Source: Nocardioides ungokensis (GTDB lineage: Bacteria; Actinomycetota; Actinomycetes; Propionibacteriales; Nocardioidaceae). Taken from it: a stretch of DNA of 64,000 bases. The notes under the pieces are model-generated. The model searched no databases, was not told the origin of the DNA, and saw nothing but the letters and a program-made list of their open reading frames with translations. The stretch lies in assembly GCF_013466985.1 (NCBI RefSeq), contig NZ_CP059164.1:1745001-1809000 (forward strand), read 5' to 3'. Positions 49,781-58,715 of this stretch are shown here, in pieces. Position numbers and translations under genes: made by a program. Each line of letters begins with the position of its first letter. The first letter of the stretch is position 1.

Positions 49781-51118
49781 TCAGACGCCGCGGAACCGGT
49801 TGATCTCGTCCACATGTGCGGCGCGGAGCTCCGCATTGCGGACGCCGAGGCCCTCCTCGGGCGCCAGGCAGAGCACGCCGACCTTGCCCTGGTGGGCGTT
49901 CTTGTGCACGTCGAGCGCCGCCTGGCCGACCTCGTCGAGGGAGTAGGTCCTCGAGAGGGTCGGGTGGATCTTGCCCTTGGCGATCAGCCGGTTGGCCTCC
50001 CAGGACTCGCGGTAGTTGGCGAAGTGCGAGGAGATGATCCTCTTCAGGTTCATCCACAGGTAGCGGTTGTCGTACTCGTGCATGTAGCCCGAGGTCGAGG
50101 CGCAGGTGGTGATGGTGCCGCCCTTGCGGGTGACGTAGACGCTCGCGCCGAAGGTCTCCCGGCCCGGGTGCTCGAAGACGATGTCGATGTCCTCGCCGCC
50201 GGTGAGCTCGCGGATCTTCGCGCCGAAGCGCTTCCACTCCTTGGGGTCCTGGGTGTGCTCGTCCTTCCAGAACCGGTAGTCCTCCTCGGACCGGTTGATG
50301 ATCAGCTCCGCGCCCATGGAGCGGGCGATGGCGGCCTTCTCCTCGTTGGAGACCACGCACACCGGGGTGGCGCCGCCGTTGAGGGCGTACTGGGTGGCGA
50401 ACCCGCCGAGGCCGCCGGAGGCGCCCCAGATCAGGACGTTGTCGCCCTGCTTCATGTCGCCGCCGTTCTTGCTGACCAGCTGGCGGTAGGCGGTGCAGTT
50501 GACCAGGCCGGGGGAGGCGGCCTCCTCCCAGGTGAGGTGCTCGGGCTTCGGCATGAGCTGGTTGGCCTTGACCAGGGCGATGTGCGCGAGGCCGCCGAAG
50601 TTGGTCTCGAAGCCCCAGATCCTCTGCTCGGGGTCGAGCATCGTGTCGTTGTGCCCGTCCGGGTGCTCGAGCTCGACCGACAGGCAGTGGGCGACGACCT
50701 CGGCTCCGGGCTTCCACGAGTGCACGCCGGGGCCGGTCTGGAGGACCACGCCGGCCAGGTCGGAGCCGACCACGTGGTAGGGCAGGTCGTGCCGCTTGGC
50801 CAGGGGCGAGAGGCGGCCGTAGCGCTCGAGGAAGCCGAAGGTGGAGACCGGCTCGAAGATCGAGGTCCACACGGTGTTGTAGTTGATGGCGCTCGCCATC
50901 ACCGCGACCAGCGCCTCGCCCGGCCCGAGCTCGGGCAGCGCGACGTCCTCCACGTGCAACGACTTGCGCGGGTCCTTCTCACGGGTCGGGACGCCCTCGA
51001 ACATGTCGACCTCGTCCTTGTGCACCGTCACGGCACGGTAGGACTCGGGCAGGGAGAGGGCGGCGAAGTCCTCCGCCGAGGTGTCGCCGGCGAGGATGGC
51101 GTCGAGGATCTGCTTCAC
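49781..51118 (-). CDS. ccr: Crotonyl-CoA carboxylase/reductase
   Basis: Ccr reduces crotonyl-CoA with NADPH and fixes CO2 to give ethylmalonyl-CoA. The 445-residue protein is a zinc-free medium-chain dehydrogenase/reductase with the typical N-terminus, ASAINYNTVWTSIFEP, the NADP fold LIWGASGGLGGFATQYA and EHPGRETFGASVYVTRKGGT. It is the defining enzyme of the ethylmalonyl-CoA pathway; ecm and the epimerase are also in this window. The leader is about 75 bases with a palindrome at the -10. It can also supply extender units for polyketides. Confidence 0.95.
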   Translation of the reverse strand: MKQILDAILAGDTSAEDFAALSLPESYRAVTVHKDEVDMFEGVPTREKDPRKSLHVEDVALPELGPGEALVAVMASAINYNTVWTSIFEPVSTFGFLERYGRLSPLAKRHDLPYHVVGSDLAGVVLQTGPGVHSWKPGAEVVAHCLSVELEHPDGHNDTMLDPEQRIWGFETNFGGLAHIALVKANQLMPKPEHLTWEEAASPGLVNCTAYRQLVSKNGGDMKQGDNVLIWGASGGLGGFATQYALNGGATPVCVVSNEEKAAIARSMGAELIINRSEEDYRFWKDEHTQDPKEWKRFGAKIRELTGGEDIDIVFEHPGRETFGASVYVTRKGGTITTCASTSGYMHEYDNRYLWMNLKRIISSHFANYRESWEANRLIAKGKIHPTLSRTYSLDEVGQAALDVHKNAHQGKVGVLCLAPEEGLGVRNAELRAAHVDEINRFRGV

Positions 51119-51199
51119 GAGTGCTCCTGATCGATTGGGTCGGCGCGGGCTCCCGGGGGGTCACGTCGGTGACGTCCGGGCTGCCGGTCGTGGCGTCGA

Positions 51200-51216
51200 A
51201 ATCTACTCAGGAGTAG
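51200..51216 (-). promoter_or_regulatory. Palindrome over the ccr promoter
   Basis: CTACTCAGGAGTAG (51203-51216) is a perfect 6-bp-arm palindrome. On the minus strand TAGATT (51205-51200), a good -10, overlaps its edge by three bases. A protein bound here would block or position polymerase at ccr. Confidence 0.55.
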
Positions 51217-51366
51217 CCACGAGTGTCAGCCTCGTGTGACCTATCTGGCGCGGGTCGTCCCCATCACGGACTAGTCATCTGCAGGGGTCTTTGGTCCCTG
51301 TGCGATCAACCCGGGGAGTCCCTACGGTCACGGGGTACGCCATCGACAGTCCAGGGGGGATCAAGT

Positions 51367-51750
51367 ATGGCGATCATCGACGCGCACCCTCGGGAGCGCC
51401 TGATCCACACAGCACGTGACTACGCCGCCGCGCTCACCGGGTTCTGGCGACAGCGGGCATTCGCCTCGAGCCAGCCCGGCCCGCGGCGGTCCGCGACGCC
51501 GGCGGGTCGGCATCCGAGTCCGCCGCTGGTCGACCTGGCCTCGCGCCGCGTCGACACCAGCCTGCACGAGGCGTCGCGGCGCGTCTGCCGCGCGATGCTC
51601 CTGCTGGCTCCACTGCGCGACTCGCAGGACCCGGAGCTCCGGGCGGCCTACGAGAACATCCACGACGTGATGGGCGACCTCGCGAGCATCCACCACTGGA
51701 CGGCCCTCGCGGCCATGCGCAGCGAGGGGGAGGCCGCCACCGGGGAGTGA
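51367..51750 (+). CDS. Hypothetical protein
   Basis: The 127-residue protein starts MAIIDAHPRERLIHTARDYA and is mostly helical, with CRAMLLLAPLRDSQDPELR and ENIHDVMGDLASIHHW. No family is recognised and no membrane segment is seen. ATG 51367 is preceded by AGGGGGGA, 6 bases away, so the longer upstream frame was not used. It is convergent with the next gene. GC-rich codon use looks normal. Confidence 0.6.
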   Translation: MAIIDAHPRERLIHTARDYAAALTGFWRQRAFASSQPGPRRSATPAGRHPSPPLVDLASRRVDTSLHEASRRVCRAMLLLAPLRDSQDPELRAAYENIHDVMGDLASIHHWTALAAMRSEGEAATGE

Positions 51751-51775
51751 GCCGACGCGTGACGACGCGCGGTCC

Positions 51776-52087
51776 TCAGGCGTCCTGGGGGTCGCACGTC
51801 GTCTGTGGGTCGAGGGCCTGGGCGTCGCGGTCCTGGGCGTCGCGGTCCCGGGCGTCGAGGGCCTGGGCATGCAGCACCACGGCGATCTCCCGCAGTGCCG
51901 TGATCGCGTCATCGAGGATGACCAGGGCCTCGTCGGTGTGGCGGCGCACCGGCCTGGGGACCCACTCGAGGGTCCCCGTGAGGAGCAGGTGGGCGCGAGA
52001 GACGTCCATGGTGACGTCCATGATCGCGTCGGTGGGGTCGAAGTCAGGGCGTCCCGAGTCCGTCGGCATCCGCATCCCCTTTCCCAC
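51776..52087 (-). CDS. Hypothetical protein with repeat-rich tail
   Basis: The 103-residue protein has PTDAIMDVTMDVSRAHLLL and LVILDDAITALREIAVVLHAQ, helical and without membrane parts. The C-terminus is a repeat, DARDRDAQDRDAQALDPQ, coded by three 15-bp units at 51817-51861. No family is recognised. The start may be ATG 52087 or the in-frame ATG 52072. Confidence 0.5.
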   Translation of the reverse strand: MGKGMRMPTDSGRPDFDPTDAIMDVTMDVSRAHLLLTGTLEWVPRPVRRHTDEALVILDDAITALREIAVVLHAQALDARDRDAQDRDAQALDPQTTCDPQDA

Positions 52088-52169
52088 CGCGGGAGCAGGT
52101 GCGACCGCGGCATCGCCCGGCGAGGCTATGACGTGATGTCCGTACCCACACCGGTGAGCCGCACCGGCT

Positions 52170-52625
52170 TTAGTGCGAGGCTTTACCTGCCGGCTCGACG
52201 AGCTCGACCAGCACGCCCCCCGCGTCCTTGGGGTGGATGAAGTTGATGCGCGAGTCCGAGGTGCCTCGCCGCGGCTCGTCGTAGAGCAGGCGCAGGCCGC
52301 GCTCCCGCAGGATCGTGCTGACCGCGTCCAGGTCCGTGACGCGGTAGGCCATCTGCTGGATCCCGGGTCCGGACCGGTCGAGGAACTTGGCGATCGTCGA
52401 CTCCGGCGACAGCGGCGCCAGCAGCTGGATGCAGGACCCGGACTCGCCGACGGCCATCATGGCCTCCCGGACGCCCTGCTCCTCGTTGGTCTCCTCGTGG
52501 GCCAGCCGCATCCCGTAGGTGTCGCGGTAGAACGCGATGGCGGCGTCGAGGTCGGACACCGCGATGCCGACGTGGTCGATGGCCGTGAACAGGTGCGGGG
52601 GGATCTGCGGGCTCATGGCCGACAT
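52170..52625 (-). CDS. Methylmalonyl-CoA/ethylmalonyl-CoA epimerase
   Basis: The 151-residue vicinal-oxygen-chelate fold protein epimerises the 2R and 2S forms of methylmalonyl-CoA, and in this pathway also ethylmalonyl-CoA. Metal ligands are His in AIDHVGIAVSDLD, His in INFIHPKDAGG and Glu in VLVELVEP; Gln in GIQQMAYRV. In-frame ATG 52616 (MSPQIPPH) is an alternative start. It is divergent from the thiolase gene, and the 163-base gap holds a palindrome. Confidence 0.92.
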   Translation of the reverse strand: MSAMSPQIPPHLFTAIDHVGIAVSDLDAAIAFYRDTYGMRLAHEETNEEQGVREAMMAVGESGSCIQLLAPLSPESTIAKFLDRSGPGIQQMAYRVTDLDAVSTILRERGLRLLYDEPRRGTSDSRINFIHPKDAGGVLVELVEPAGKASH

Positions 52626-52659
52626 CGTCGTACGCCGCCGAGGAGGCCGCGAGCGGGTG

Positions 52660-52673
52660 TGAGGTTTTCCTCA
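52660..52673. promoter_or_regulatory. Palindrome between epimerase and thiolase genes
   Basis: TGAGGTTTTCCTCA has 5-bp arms around TTTT. It lies 35 bases before the epimerase ATG and about 36 bases before TATCGT (52710-52715), the likely thiolase -10. It could serve both genes. Confidence 0.35.
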
Positions 52674-52788
52674 TCTCTCACCCACTGCCTCCGCGGTCGG
52701 CCCTGTGGGTATCGTCGCAGTCAACAGCCCCCGGCGTCGTCGCGACCAGCCGGGCGGGCACTCGTACAGCATCGATGGAGGCACCACA

Positions 52789-53970
52789 ATGTCTGGATCC
52801 GTGATCGTGGCCGGGGCCCGCACCCCGATCGGTCGTCTGCTCGGCGGCCTCAAGGGCCAGTCCGCTGCCGACCTGGGGGGCGTCGCCATCAAGGGGGCCC
52901 TCGAGAAGGCCGGCGTCGCCGGCGACCAGGTCGACTACGTGATCATGGGCCAGGTCATCCAGGCCGGCGCCGGCCAGATCACCGCCCGTCAGGCCGCGGT
53001 CAAGGGCGGCATCCCGATGACCGTCCCCTCGATCACGATCAACAAGGTCTGCCTCTCCGGCATCAACGCCATCGCGATGGCCGACCAGCTGATCCGCGCG
53101 GGCGAGCACGAGATCGTGGTTGCCGGTGGCATGGAGTCGATGACCCAGGCCCCCCACCTGCTGCCGAAGTCCCGCGAGGGGTTCAAGTACGGCGACACCG
53201 CGCTCGTCGACTCGATGGCCTACGACGCGCTCTACGACCAGTTCACCGACCAGGCGATGATCAACCTGACGGAGACCTGCAACTCCGCCGGCAAGAACCT
53301 CAGCCGCGAGGAGCAGGACGCGTTCTCCGCCCAGTCGCACCAGCGTGCGGCCGCGGCGTGGAAGAACGGCCTGTTCGACGACGAGGTCGTCCCGGTCACC
53401 ATCCCCTCCCGCAAGGGCGACATCACCGTCAGCCAGGACGAGGGCGTCCGCGGCGACACCACCGTGGAGTCCCTCTCCGGCCTGCGCCCGGTCTCCAAGG
53501 ACGGCACCATCACCGCCGGGTCCGCGTCGCAGATCTCCGACGGTGCCTGCGCCGTCGTGGTGATGAGCAAGGCCAAGGCCGAGGAGCTCGGCCTGACCTG
53601 GCTCGCCGAGATCGGCGCCTCCGGCCAGGTGGCCGGACCCGACTCCACCCTGCAGCTCCAGCCGGCCCGCGCCATCGAGGCGGCGGTGGCCAAGGAGGGC
53701 ATCGCGGTGTCCGACATCGACCTCTTCGAGCTCAACGAGGCTTTCGCCGCCGTCGGCATCGAGTCGGCCCGCCAGCTGGGCGTCTCCGAGGACAAGGTCA
53801 ACGTCAACGGCGGCGCCATCGCGCTGGGCCACCCGGTCGGCATGTCGGGCGCCCGGATCGTCCTGCACCTCGCGCTGGAGCTCAAGCGCCGCGGTGGCGG
53901 CACCGGCGCCGCGGCGCTGTGCGGCGGCGGTGGCCAGGGCGACGCGCTGATCATCCGGGTCCCGGCCTGA
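52789..53970 (+). CDS. Acetyl-CoA acetyltransferase (thiolase)
   Basis: This enzyme condenses two acetyl-CoA to acetoacetyl-CoA, the entry step of the ethylmalonyl-CoA route, or works in reverse. The 393-residue protein has the acyl-binding Cys88 in [20 protein letters not shown], the catalytic His in [10 protein letters not shown] and a second Cys in [10 protein letters not shown]. The ATG at 52789 has GGAGG 7 bases upstream. The meaB gene begins 8 bases after its stop. Confidence 0.93.
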   Translation: MSGSVIVAGARTPIGRLLGGLKGQSAADLGGVAIKGALEKAGVAGDQVDYVIMGQVIQAGAGQITARQAAVKGGIPMTVPSITINKVCLSGINAIAMADQLIRAGEHEIVVAGGMESMTQAPHLLPKSREGFKYGDTALVDSMAYDALYDQFTDQAMINLTETCNSAGKNLSREEQDAFSAQSHQRAAAAWKNGLFDDEVVPVTIPSRKGDITVSQDEGVRGDTTVESLSGLRPVSKDGTITAGSASQISDGACAVVVMSKAKAEELGLTWLAEIGASGQVAGPDSTLQLQPARAIEAAVAKEGIAVSDIDLFELNEAFAAVGIESARQLGVSEDKVNVNGGAIALGHPVGMSGARIVLHLALELKRRGGGTGAAALCGGGGQGDALIIRVPA

Positions 53971-53978
53971 GCACGACG

Positions 53979-54953
53979 GTGGGGGGCCGGCGCCGCTCGA
54001 CGGCGTCGGTCCCCGACCTCGTCTCCCGGGCCCGCGAGGGGGACCCGCGTGCAGTCGCACGCCTGATCTCCCTCGTCGAGGACGGGTCCCCACTGCTGCG
54101 CGAGGTGATGGCGGCGCTGACGCCGTACACCGGCCACGCACAGATCGTCGGCATCACCGGGTCGCCGGGGGTCGGCAAGTCCACGTCCACCAACGCCCTG
54201 GTGACCGAGCTGCGCAAGAACGGCAAGCGTGTCGGCGTGCTCGCCGTCGACCCGTCGTCGCCCTTCTCGGGAGGCGCCCTGCTCGGCGACCGGGTGCGGA
54301 TGCAGGACCACGCCCTGGACCGCGAGGTCTACATCCGGTCGATGGCCTCGCGCGGCCACCTCGGCGGCCTGTCGTGGACCACCCCGCAGGCGCTGCGGGT
54401 GCTCGACGCCGCCGGCTGCGACGTCATCCTGATCGAGACGGTGGGTGTCGGGCAGAGCGAGGTCGAGATCGCGGGCCTCGCCGACACCACCATGGTGCTG
54501 CTCGCGCCCGGCATGGGCGACGGGATCCAGGCGGCCAAGGCCGGCATCCTCGAGATCGGCGACCTCTATGTCGTGAACAAGGCCGACCGCGACGGGGCCG
54601 ACCAGGTCCGGCGAGACCTGCGCTCGATGCTGGCGCTCGCGGACCGTCCCCCGGGTGCCTGGAGGCCGCCGATCGTGAAGACCGTCGCCCAGCGCGGAGA
54701 GGGGCTCGACGAGGTCGTCGAGCAGATGGACGAGCACCACGCGTGGCTGCAGTCCTCCGGCGAGCTGGAGAAGCGCCGCACCCGCCGCGCCCGTGACGAG
54801 ATCGAGGCGATCGCCGTCACCGCGCTGCGAGAGCGCTGGGGCGACGTGCACGGCCGCTCCGAGCTGGACGACCTCGCCGGCGCGGTCGCGGCGGGCAAGT
54901 CCGACCCGTACGCCGCCGCCGACGAGCTGCTCGCCGCCTTCACCGACGCCTGA
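53979..54953 (+). CDS. meaB: MeaB/MMAA GTPase, chaperone of B12-dependent mutases
   Basis: MeaB uses GTP to load coenzyme B12 into acyl-CoA mutases and to protect them from inactivation. The 324-residue G3E protein has the P-loop GSPGVGKST, the switch region VDPSSPFSGGALLGDRVRMQ, Walker B ETVGVGQSEVE and the guanine motif NKAD. GTG 53979 is the first usable start after the thiolase stop; it lacks a clear ribosome site. It would serve the two mutases in this window (27.8 kb and 60.4 kb). Confidence 0.92.
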   Translation: MGGRRRSTASVPDLVSRAREGDPRAVARLISLVEDGSPLLREVMAALTPYTGHAQIVGITGSPGVGKSTSTNALVTELRKNGKRVGVLAVDPSSPFSGGALLGDRVRMQDHALDREVYIRSMASRGHLGGLSWTTPQALRVLDAAGCDVILIETVGVGQSEVEIAGLADTTMVLLAPGMGDGIQAAKAGILEIGDLYVVNKADRDGADQVRRDLRSMLALADRPPGAWRPPIVKTVAQRGEGLDEVVEQMDEHHAWLQSSGELEKRRTRRARDEIEAIAVTALRERWGDVHGRSELDDLAGAVAAGKSDPYAAADELLAAFTDA

Positions 54954-54962
54954 GCCTCCCGC

Positions 54963-55841
54963 TCAGGCCTCCGCGGTCACGATCTCGGCCACCCGCCGGG
55001 CGGCCTCCGCCCGGAACAGGATCGTGTAGTGGTTGGTGTCGGCGACCGTCTCCACCGTCAGCGCCGGCACGGCCGCGTCGTACGCCGCGACCGCGTCGGC
55101 GGGCAGCAGCCCGGGCGGCCGGCCGAACATCCCGGCCGGCGCGACCAGCAGGGTGGTGGGCAGCCGGGTCCCGCGCAGGCCCTCGTCCAGCGCCGGCCCG
55201 GCGAGCAGCAGGTCCCGGCCGTCGGCCCGGACCGCCTCGTCGAGCGCCCGTGAGCGCACCCCGGACGTCGTCTCGAGGGCGTCGTAGCGCACGTAGGCCT
55301 CGATGGTGTCGTCCCAGGACGGCCCGAGCGCGGGGTGCGCGCGGAAGAACTCGACGTACGCCTCGACCGAGGGGTACGTCGTACGCAGCCGCTCGAGCGC
55401 GGGGCCGAGGGTGGCGGCCAGGACCTCGTCGGGGTCGGCACCCTCGGGCAGGGGGAGCGGGACGCCCCCGTCGACCAGCACGACCCGGTCGAAGAGGTCG
55501 GGCCGTTCGGCGGCCGCGAGGACGGAGACGTAGGCGCCCATCGAGTGCCCCAGGAGCACCGGGCCGTCGCCGTCCGTCCGCAGGACCGACGCGACCTCGG
55601 CGACGTCGCCTGCGTGGACCCCCAGTCCGTAGGGGCCGGGCAGGTCGCGGGAGGCCCCGCGGCCGCGCAGGTCGACGGCGACCAGGCTCCAGTCCTCGGC
55701 GAGCGCAGCGGCCACGGCGGGCCAGGCCATCGCGGACGCGGTGATGCCGTGGACCGCGAGCACCGTGCGCGGACCGGTGCCGAAGCGCAGGCCGTGCAGG
55801 GTGCCGCCGCTGACGCCGAAGGAGACCGAGGTGGGGTTCAT
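54963..55841 (-). CDS. Alpha/beta hydrolase
   Basis: The 292-residue hydrolase has the oxyanion region VLAVHGITASAMAWPAV, VAVDLRGRGAS, nucleophile elbow LLGHSMGAYVS and a C-terminal His in VADTNHYTILF. The substrate is unknown. CATCAT ends 6 bases before ATG 55841. It converges on meaB with a 9-base gap. Confidence 0.87.
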   Translation of the reverse strand: MNPTSVSFGVSGGTLHGLRFGTGPRTVLAVHGITASAMAWPAVAAALAEDWSLVAVDLRGRGASRDLPGPYGLGVHAGDVAEVASVLRTDGDGPVLLGHSMGAYVSVLAAAERPDLFDRVVLVDGGVPLPLPEGADPDEVLAATLGPALERLRTTYPSVEAYVEFFRAHPALGPSWDDTIEAYVRYDALETTSGVRSRALDEAVRADGRDLLLAGPALDEGLRGTRLPTTLLVAPAGMFGRPPGLLPADAVAAYDAAVPALTVETVADTNHYTILFRAEAARRVAEIVTAEA

Positions 55842-55918
55842 GCCCCGATGATGTCCTTGTCGGCCAACCCCACCACGGACGACACCGGCCGTTCAGCAGG
55901 GCCCGCCACGGTGGCAGC

Positions 55919-57060
55919 ATGCGCGTAGCGATCGTCACCGAGTCGTTCCTGCCCCAGGTCAACGGAGTCACCAACACCGTCCGCCAGGTCGTCGAGCACC
56001 TCGACCGGACGGGGCACGAGGCGCTGGTCATCGCGCCGGGTCCGGGTCCGTCCGAGCATCGCGGCGTCCCGGTGGTGCGCGTCCGGTCGGTCGGGCTGCC
56101 CCGCTACCGGTCCTTTCCGATCGGGTTGCCCGACGCCGCGGTCGAGCGGGCGCTCGCGGCCTTCGCACCCGACGTCGTCCACCTGGCGTCGCCCATCGTG
56201 CTCGGCGCCGTGGGCCTGCGTGCCGCGCGCCGGCTCGGCATCCCGACCGTCGCGGTCTACCAGACCGACATCGCCGGGTTCGCCCGCCACTACCGGCTTC
56301 GTGCCGACGTCCCGGTGGCGAGGTGGGTGGGGCGCCTCCACCGGCGCGCCGACCGCACGCTGGTGCCGTCCCGCTCGTCCTACGCCCAGCTCGAGGCCAT
56401 GGGCGTCGATGACCTGCACCTCTGGCGACGCGGCGTGTCCCTGGACCTGTTCGGTCCGGAGCGGCGCAGCGAGGAGCGGCGCGCGGCCTGGTCGCGCCCC
56501 AGGAGCACGGACGGCGAGCTCCTCGTGGGCTACGTCGGCCGGCTCGCCGCGGAGAAGCAGGTACGACGCCTCCGCGACCTCGCCGACCTGCCCGGGACCC
56601 GGCTGGTCCTGGTCGGCGACGGTCCCGAGCGCGGCTGGCTGGAGCGCCACCTGCCCGGCGCCCGCTTCACCGGGATGCTGGGCGGCGAGGAGCTCGCGAC
56701 CGCCTTCGCCAGCCTCGACGTGTTCGTCCACCCCGGCGAGGCCGAGACGTTCTGCCAGACGGTGCAGGAGGCCCAGGCCAGCGGCGTCCCGGTCGTCGCC
56801 GCGGCCGCGGGTGGCCCCCTCGACCTCGTGGAGCACGGACGCACCGGGCTGCTCTACGACCCGCACGGCCCGCGGTCGCTGCGGGCGGCCGTGGGTCGGC
56901 TGGCCGACGCCCCCTCGCTGCGGGCCGAGCTCGCCGCGGCTGCCCTGGCCGACGTGGCGGGGCGCAGCTGGGGCCACCTGGTCGACGAGCTCGTGGAGAA
57001 GCACTACCGCCCGCTGGCCCGACCCCTGTCCCGCCCCGGGGCGACCGCGCGGTCGCCTGA
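55919..57060 (+). CDS. GT4 glycosyltransferase (MgtA/PimB-like; 3' end shifted)
   Basis: A GT-B enzyme of about 380 residues: FLPQVNGVTNTVRQVVEHL at the N-terminus, VYQTDIAGFARHYRL, the nucleotide-binding VGYVGRLAAEKQVRRL and HPGEAETFCQTVQEAQASG. This matches mannosyl/glucosyl transferases of glycolipid synthesis in actinobacteria. CACGGT ends 6 bases before ATG 55919. The frame as read has no stop before the next gene; a one-base change between about 57000 and 57055 would end it at TGA 57058, just before the ribosome site of the next gene. Sugar and acceptor are not known. Confidence 0.82.
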
Positions 57061-57081
57061 CGTCCTCGAGGAGGAGAGCCC

Positions 57082-58432
57082 ATGTCCGTCGTCCCGCCCG
57101 CCTGCCTGCCGCGCCTCACCGTCATCGGCACTGGATACCTCGGAGCCACCCACGCGATCTGCATGGCCGTCCTGGGCTACGAGGTCCTGGCCCTCGACCA
57201 GGACCGCACCAAGGTCGAGGCCCTGGCCTCGGGCGTCGTCCCATTCCACGAGCCCGGCCTGCCGGAGATGCTCCGCAAGGGCCTGGACTCCGGACGTCTC
57301 CGTTTCACACACGGACCTGGCGGAGGTCGCGGCCTTCGGCGACGTCCACTTCGTCTGCACCGGCACCCCGCAGCTCCCGGGCTCGATGGGCGCGGACCTG
57401 AGCCAGGTGGAGAGCGTCGTCCGCTCCCTCGCGCCGTACCTCTTCCGCTCCTGCCTGGTCGTGGGCAAGTCGACCGTGCCCGTCGGGACCGCCGAGCGGC
57501 TGGACGCGATCCTGCAGGAGGCGGCGCCGTCGGGGAGCGACGTGGAGCTCGCGTGGAACCCCGAGTTCCTGCGCGAGGGCCATGCCGTGGAGGACACGCT
57601 GCGGCCCTCACGTCTGGTGTTCGGAGTGTCCTCCGAGCGCGCACGGCTCGTGCTCGAGGACGCGTTCCGGCCGCTGCTGGACGCCGGCGTGCCGATGCTG
57701 GCGACCGACCTCGCCACGGCCGAGCTGGTCAAGGTCGCGGCCAACGCCTTCCTCGCCACGAAGATCTCGTTCATCAACGCCATGGCCGAGGTGTGCGAGT
57801 CGGCGGGCGCCGACGTCCGGGACCTGGCCACCGCGCTGGCCCACGACGACCGCATCGGGGGCCGGTTCCTCAAGCCGGGCCTCGGGTTCGGCGGTGGCTG
57901 CCTGCCCAAGGACATCCGGGCCTTCATCCATCGGGCCGAGGAGCTCGGCACCGGGCACAGCGTGGCCTTCCTGCGCGAGGTCGACGCGATCAACCAGCGC
58001 CGCCGCAGCCGGACCGTCGACCTGGTGCGCGAGGAGGTCGGTGGCGACCTGCGCGGCGTGCGCGTGTGCGTCCTCGGTGCGGCCTTCAAGCCGCACTCCG
58101 ACGACACCCGGGACGCGCCGGCGCTCGACGTCGCGGCCCAGCTGCACGACGCCGGCGCCGAGGTCGTCGTCTTCGACCCCCGGGCCCTCGACAACGCCCG
58201 GCGCTCCCATCCCCAGCTCCACTACGCCGGCAGCGCGCTCGAGGCCGCGAGCGGCGCGCGGGTGGTCGCCCTGCTCACGGAGTGGGACCAGTTCCGCGCC
58301 CTCGACCCCGTGGTGCTGGCCCGGGTGGTGGCGTCACGCCACGTGGTGGACGCGCGCAACGTGCTCGACGCCCGCACCTGGCGCGAGGCCGGCTGGTCGC
58401 TGCGAGCCCTCGGGTGCGCCGACGGGCCCTGA
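57082..58432 (+). CDS. UDP-glucose/GDP-mannose dehydrogenase family protein (split by an indel)
   Basis: The enzyme oxidises a sugar nucleotide to a uronic acid with NAD. The N-terminus LTVIGTGYLGATHA is the NAD fold; after a break near 57310 (GLDSGRLRFT then TDLAEVAAFGDVHF) come STVPVGTAERLD, the EFLREGHA stretch, catalytic Cys in FGGGCLPKDIRAF and KPHSDDTRDAPAL. This is the UDP-glucose 6-dehydrogenase group (ugd). ATG 57082 has a strong GAGGAGGAG site. It follows a GT4 gene, so both may act in a glucuronic-acid-containing glycan. Confidence 0.87.
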
Positions 58433-58544
58433 GGTGGTGCAGATCACATCACGAGACCGGCCTGCGCGCCTGCCCCCACGGGCCGACGGGTCCTGCTAGA
58501 CACGTCTGGACCAGTCCGCGGGGTAGTGGATGGAGTAACTCGGG

Positions 58545-58715
58545 ATGAACGGCAAGAAGGTCTTCCTGGCCTTGCTGGTGGTGTTCCTCGGCTTCTGGAT
58601 GTTCCAGGACCCGCACGGGTTCGCCGTGTCGGCGAAGGACCTGGCCGGAGGCGTGTGGGATGCCCTGACGGTCGTGTTCACGGGCTTGATCCGGTTCTTC
58701 CGTGAGCTGAGATGA
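58545..58715 (+). CDS. Small membrane protein
   Basis: The 56-residue protein MNGKKVFLALLVVFLGFWMF has one N-terminal hydrophobic helix, then a second amphipathic stretch ending TGLIRFFRELR. GGAG lies 9 bases before ATG. Its TGA overlaps the ATG of the PH-domain gene (ATGA), so the two are coupled and probably act together. No family is recognised. Confidence 0.65.
   Translation: MNGKKVFLALLVVFLGFWMFQDPHGFAVSAKDLAGGVWDALTVVFTGLIRFFRELR

Noticed and set aside
58438..58458. A TGGTG/TCACA arrangement resembling a CRP/GlxR site before the 56-residue gene
   Set aside because: The half-sites are only 4 bases apart instead of 6 and the left half is poor.
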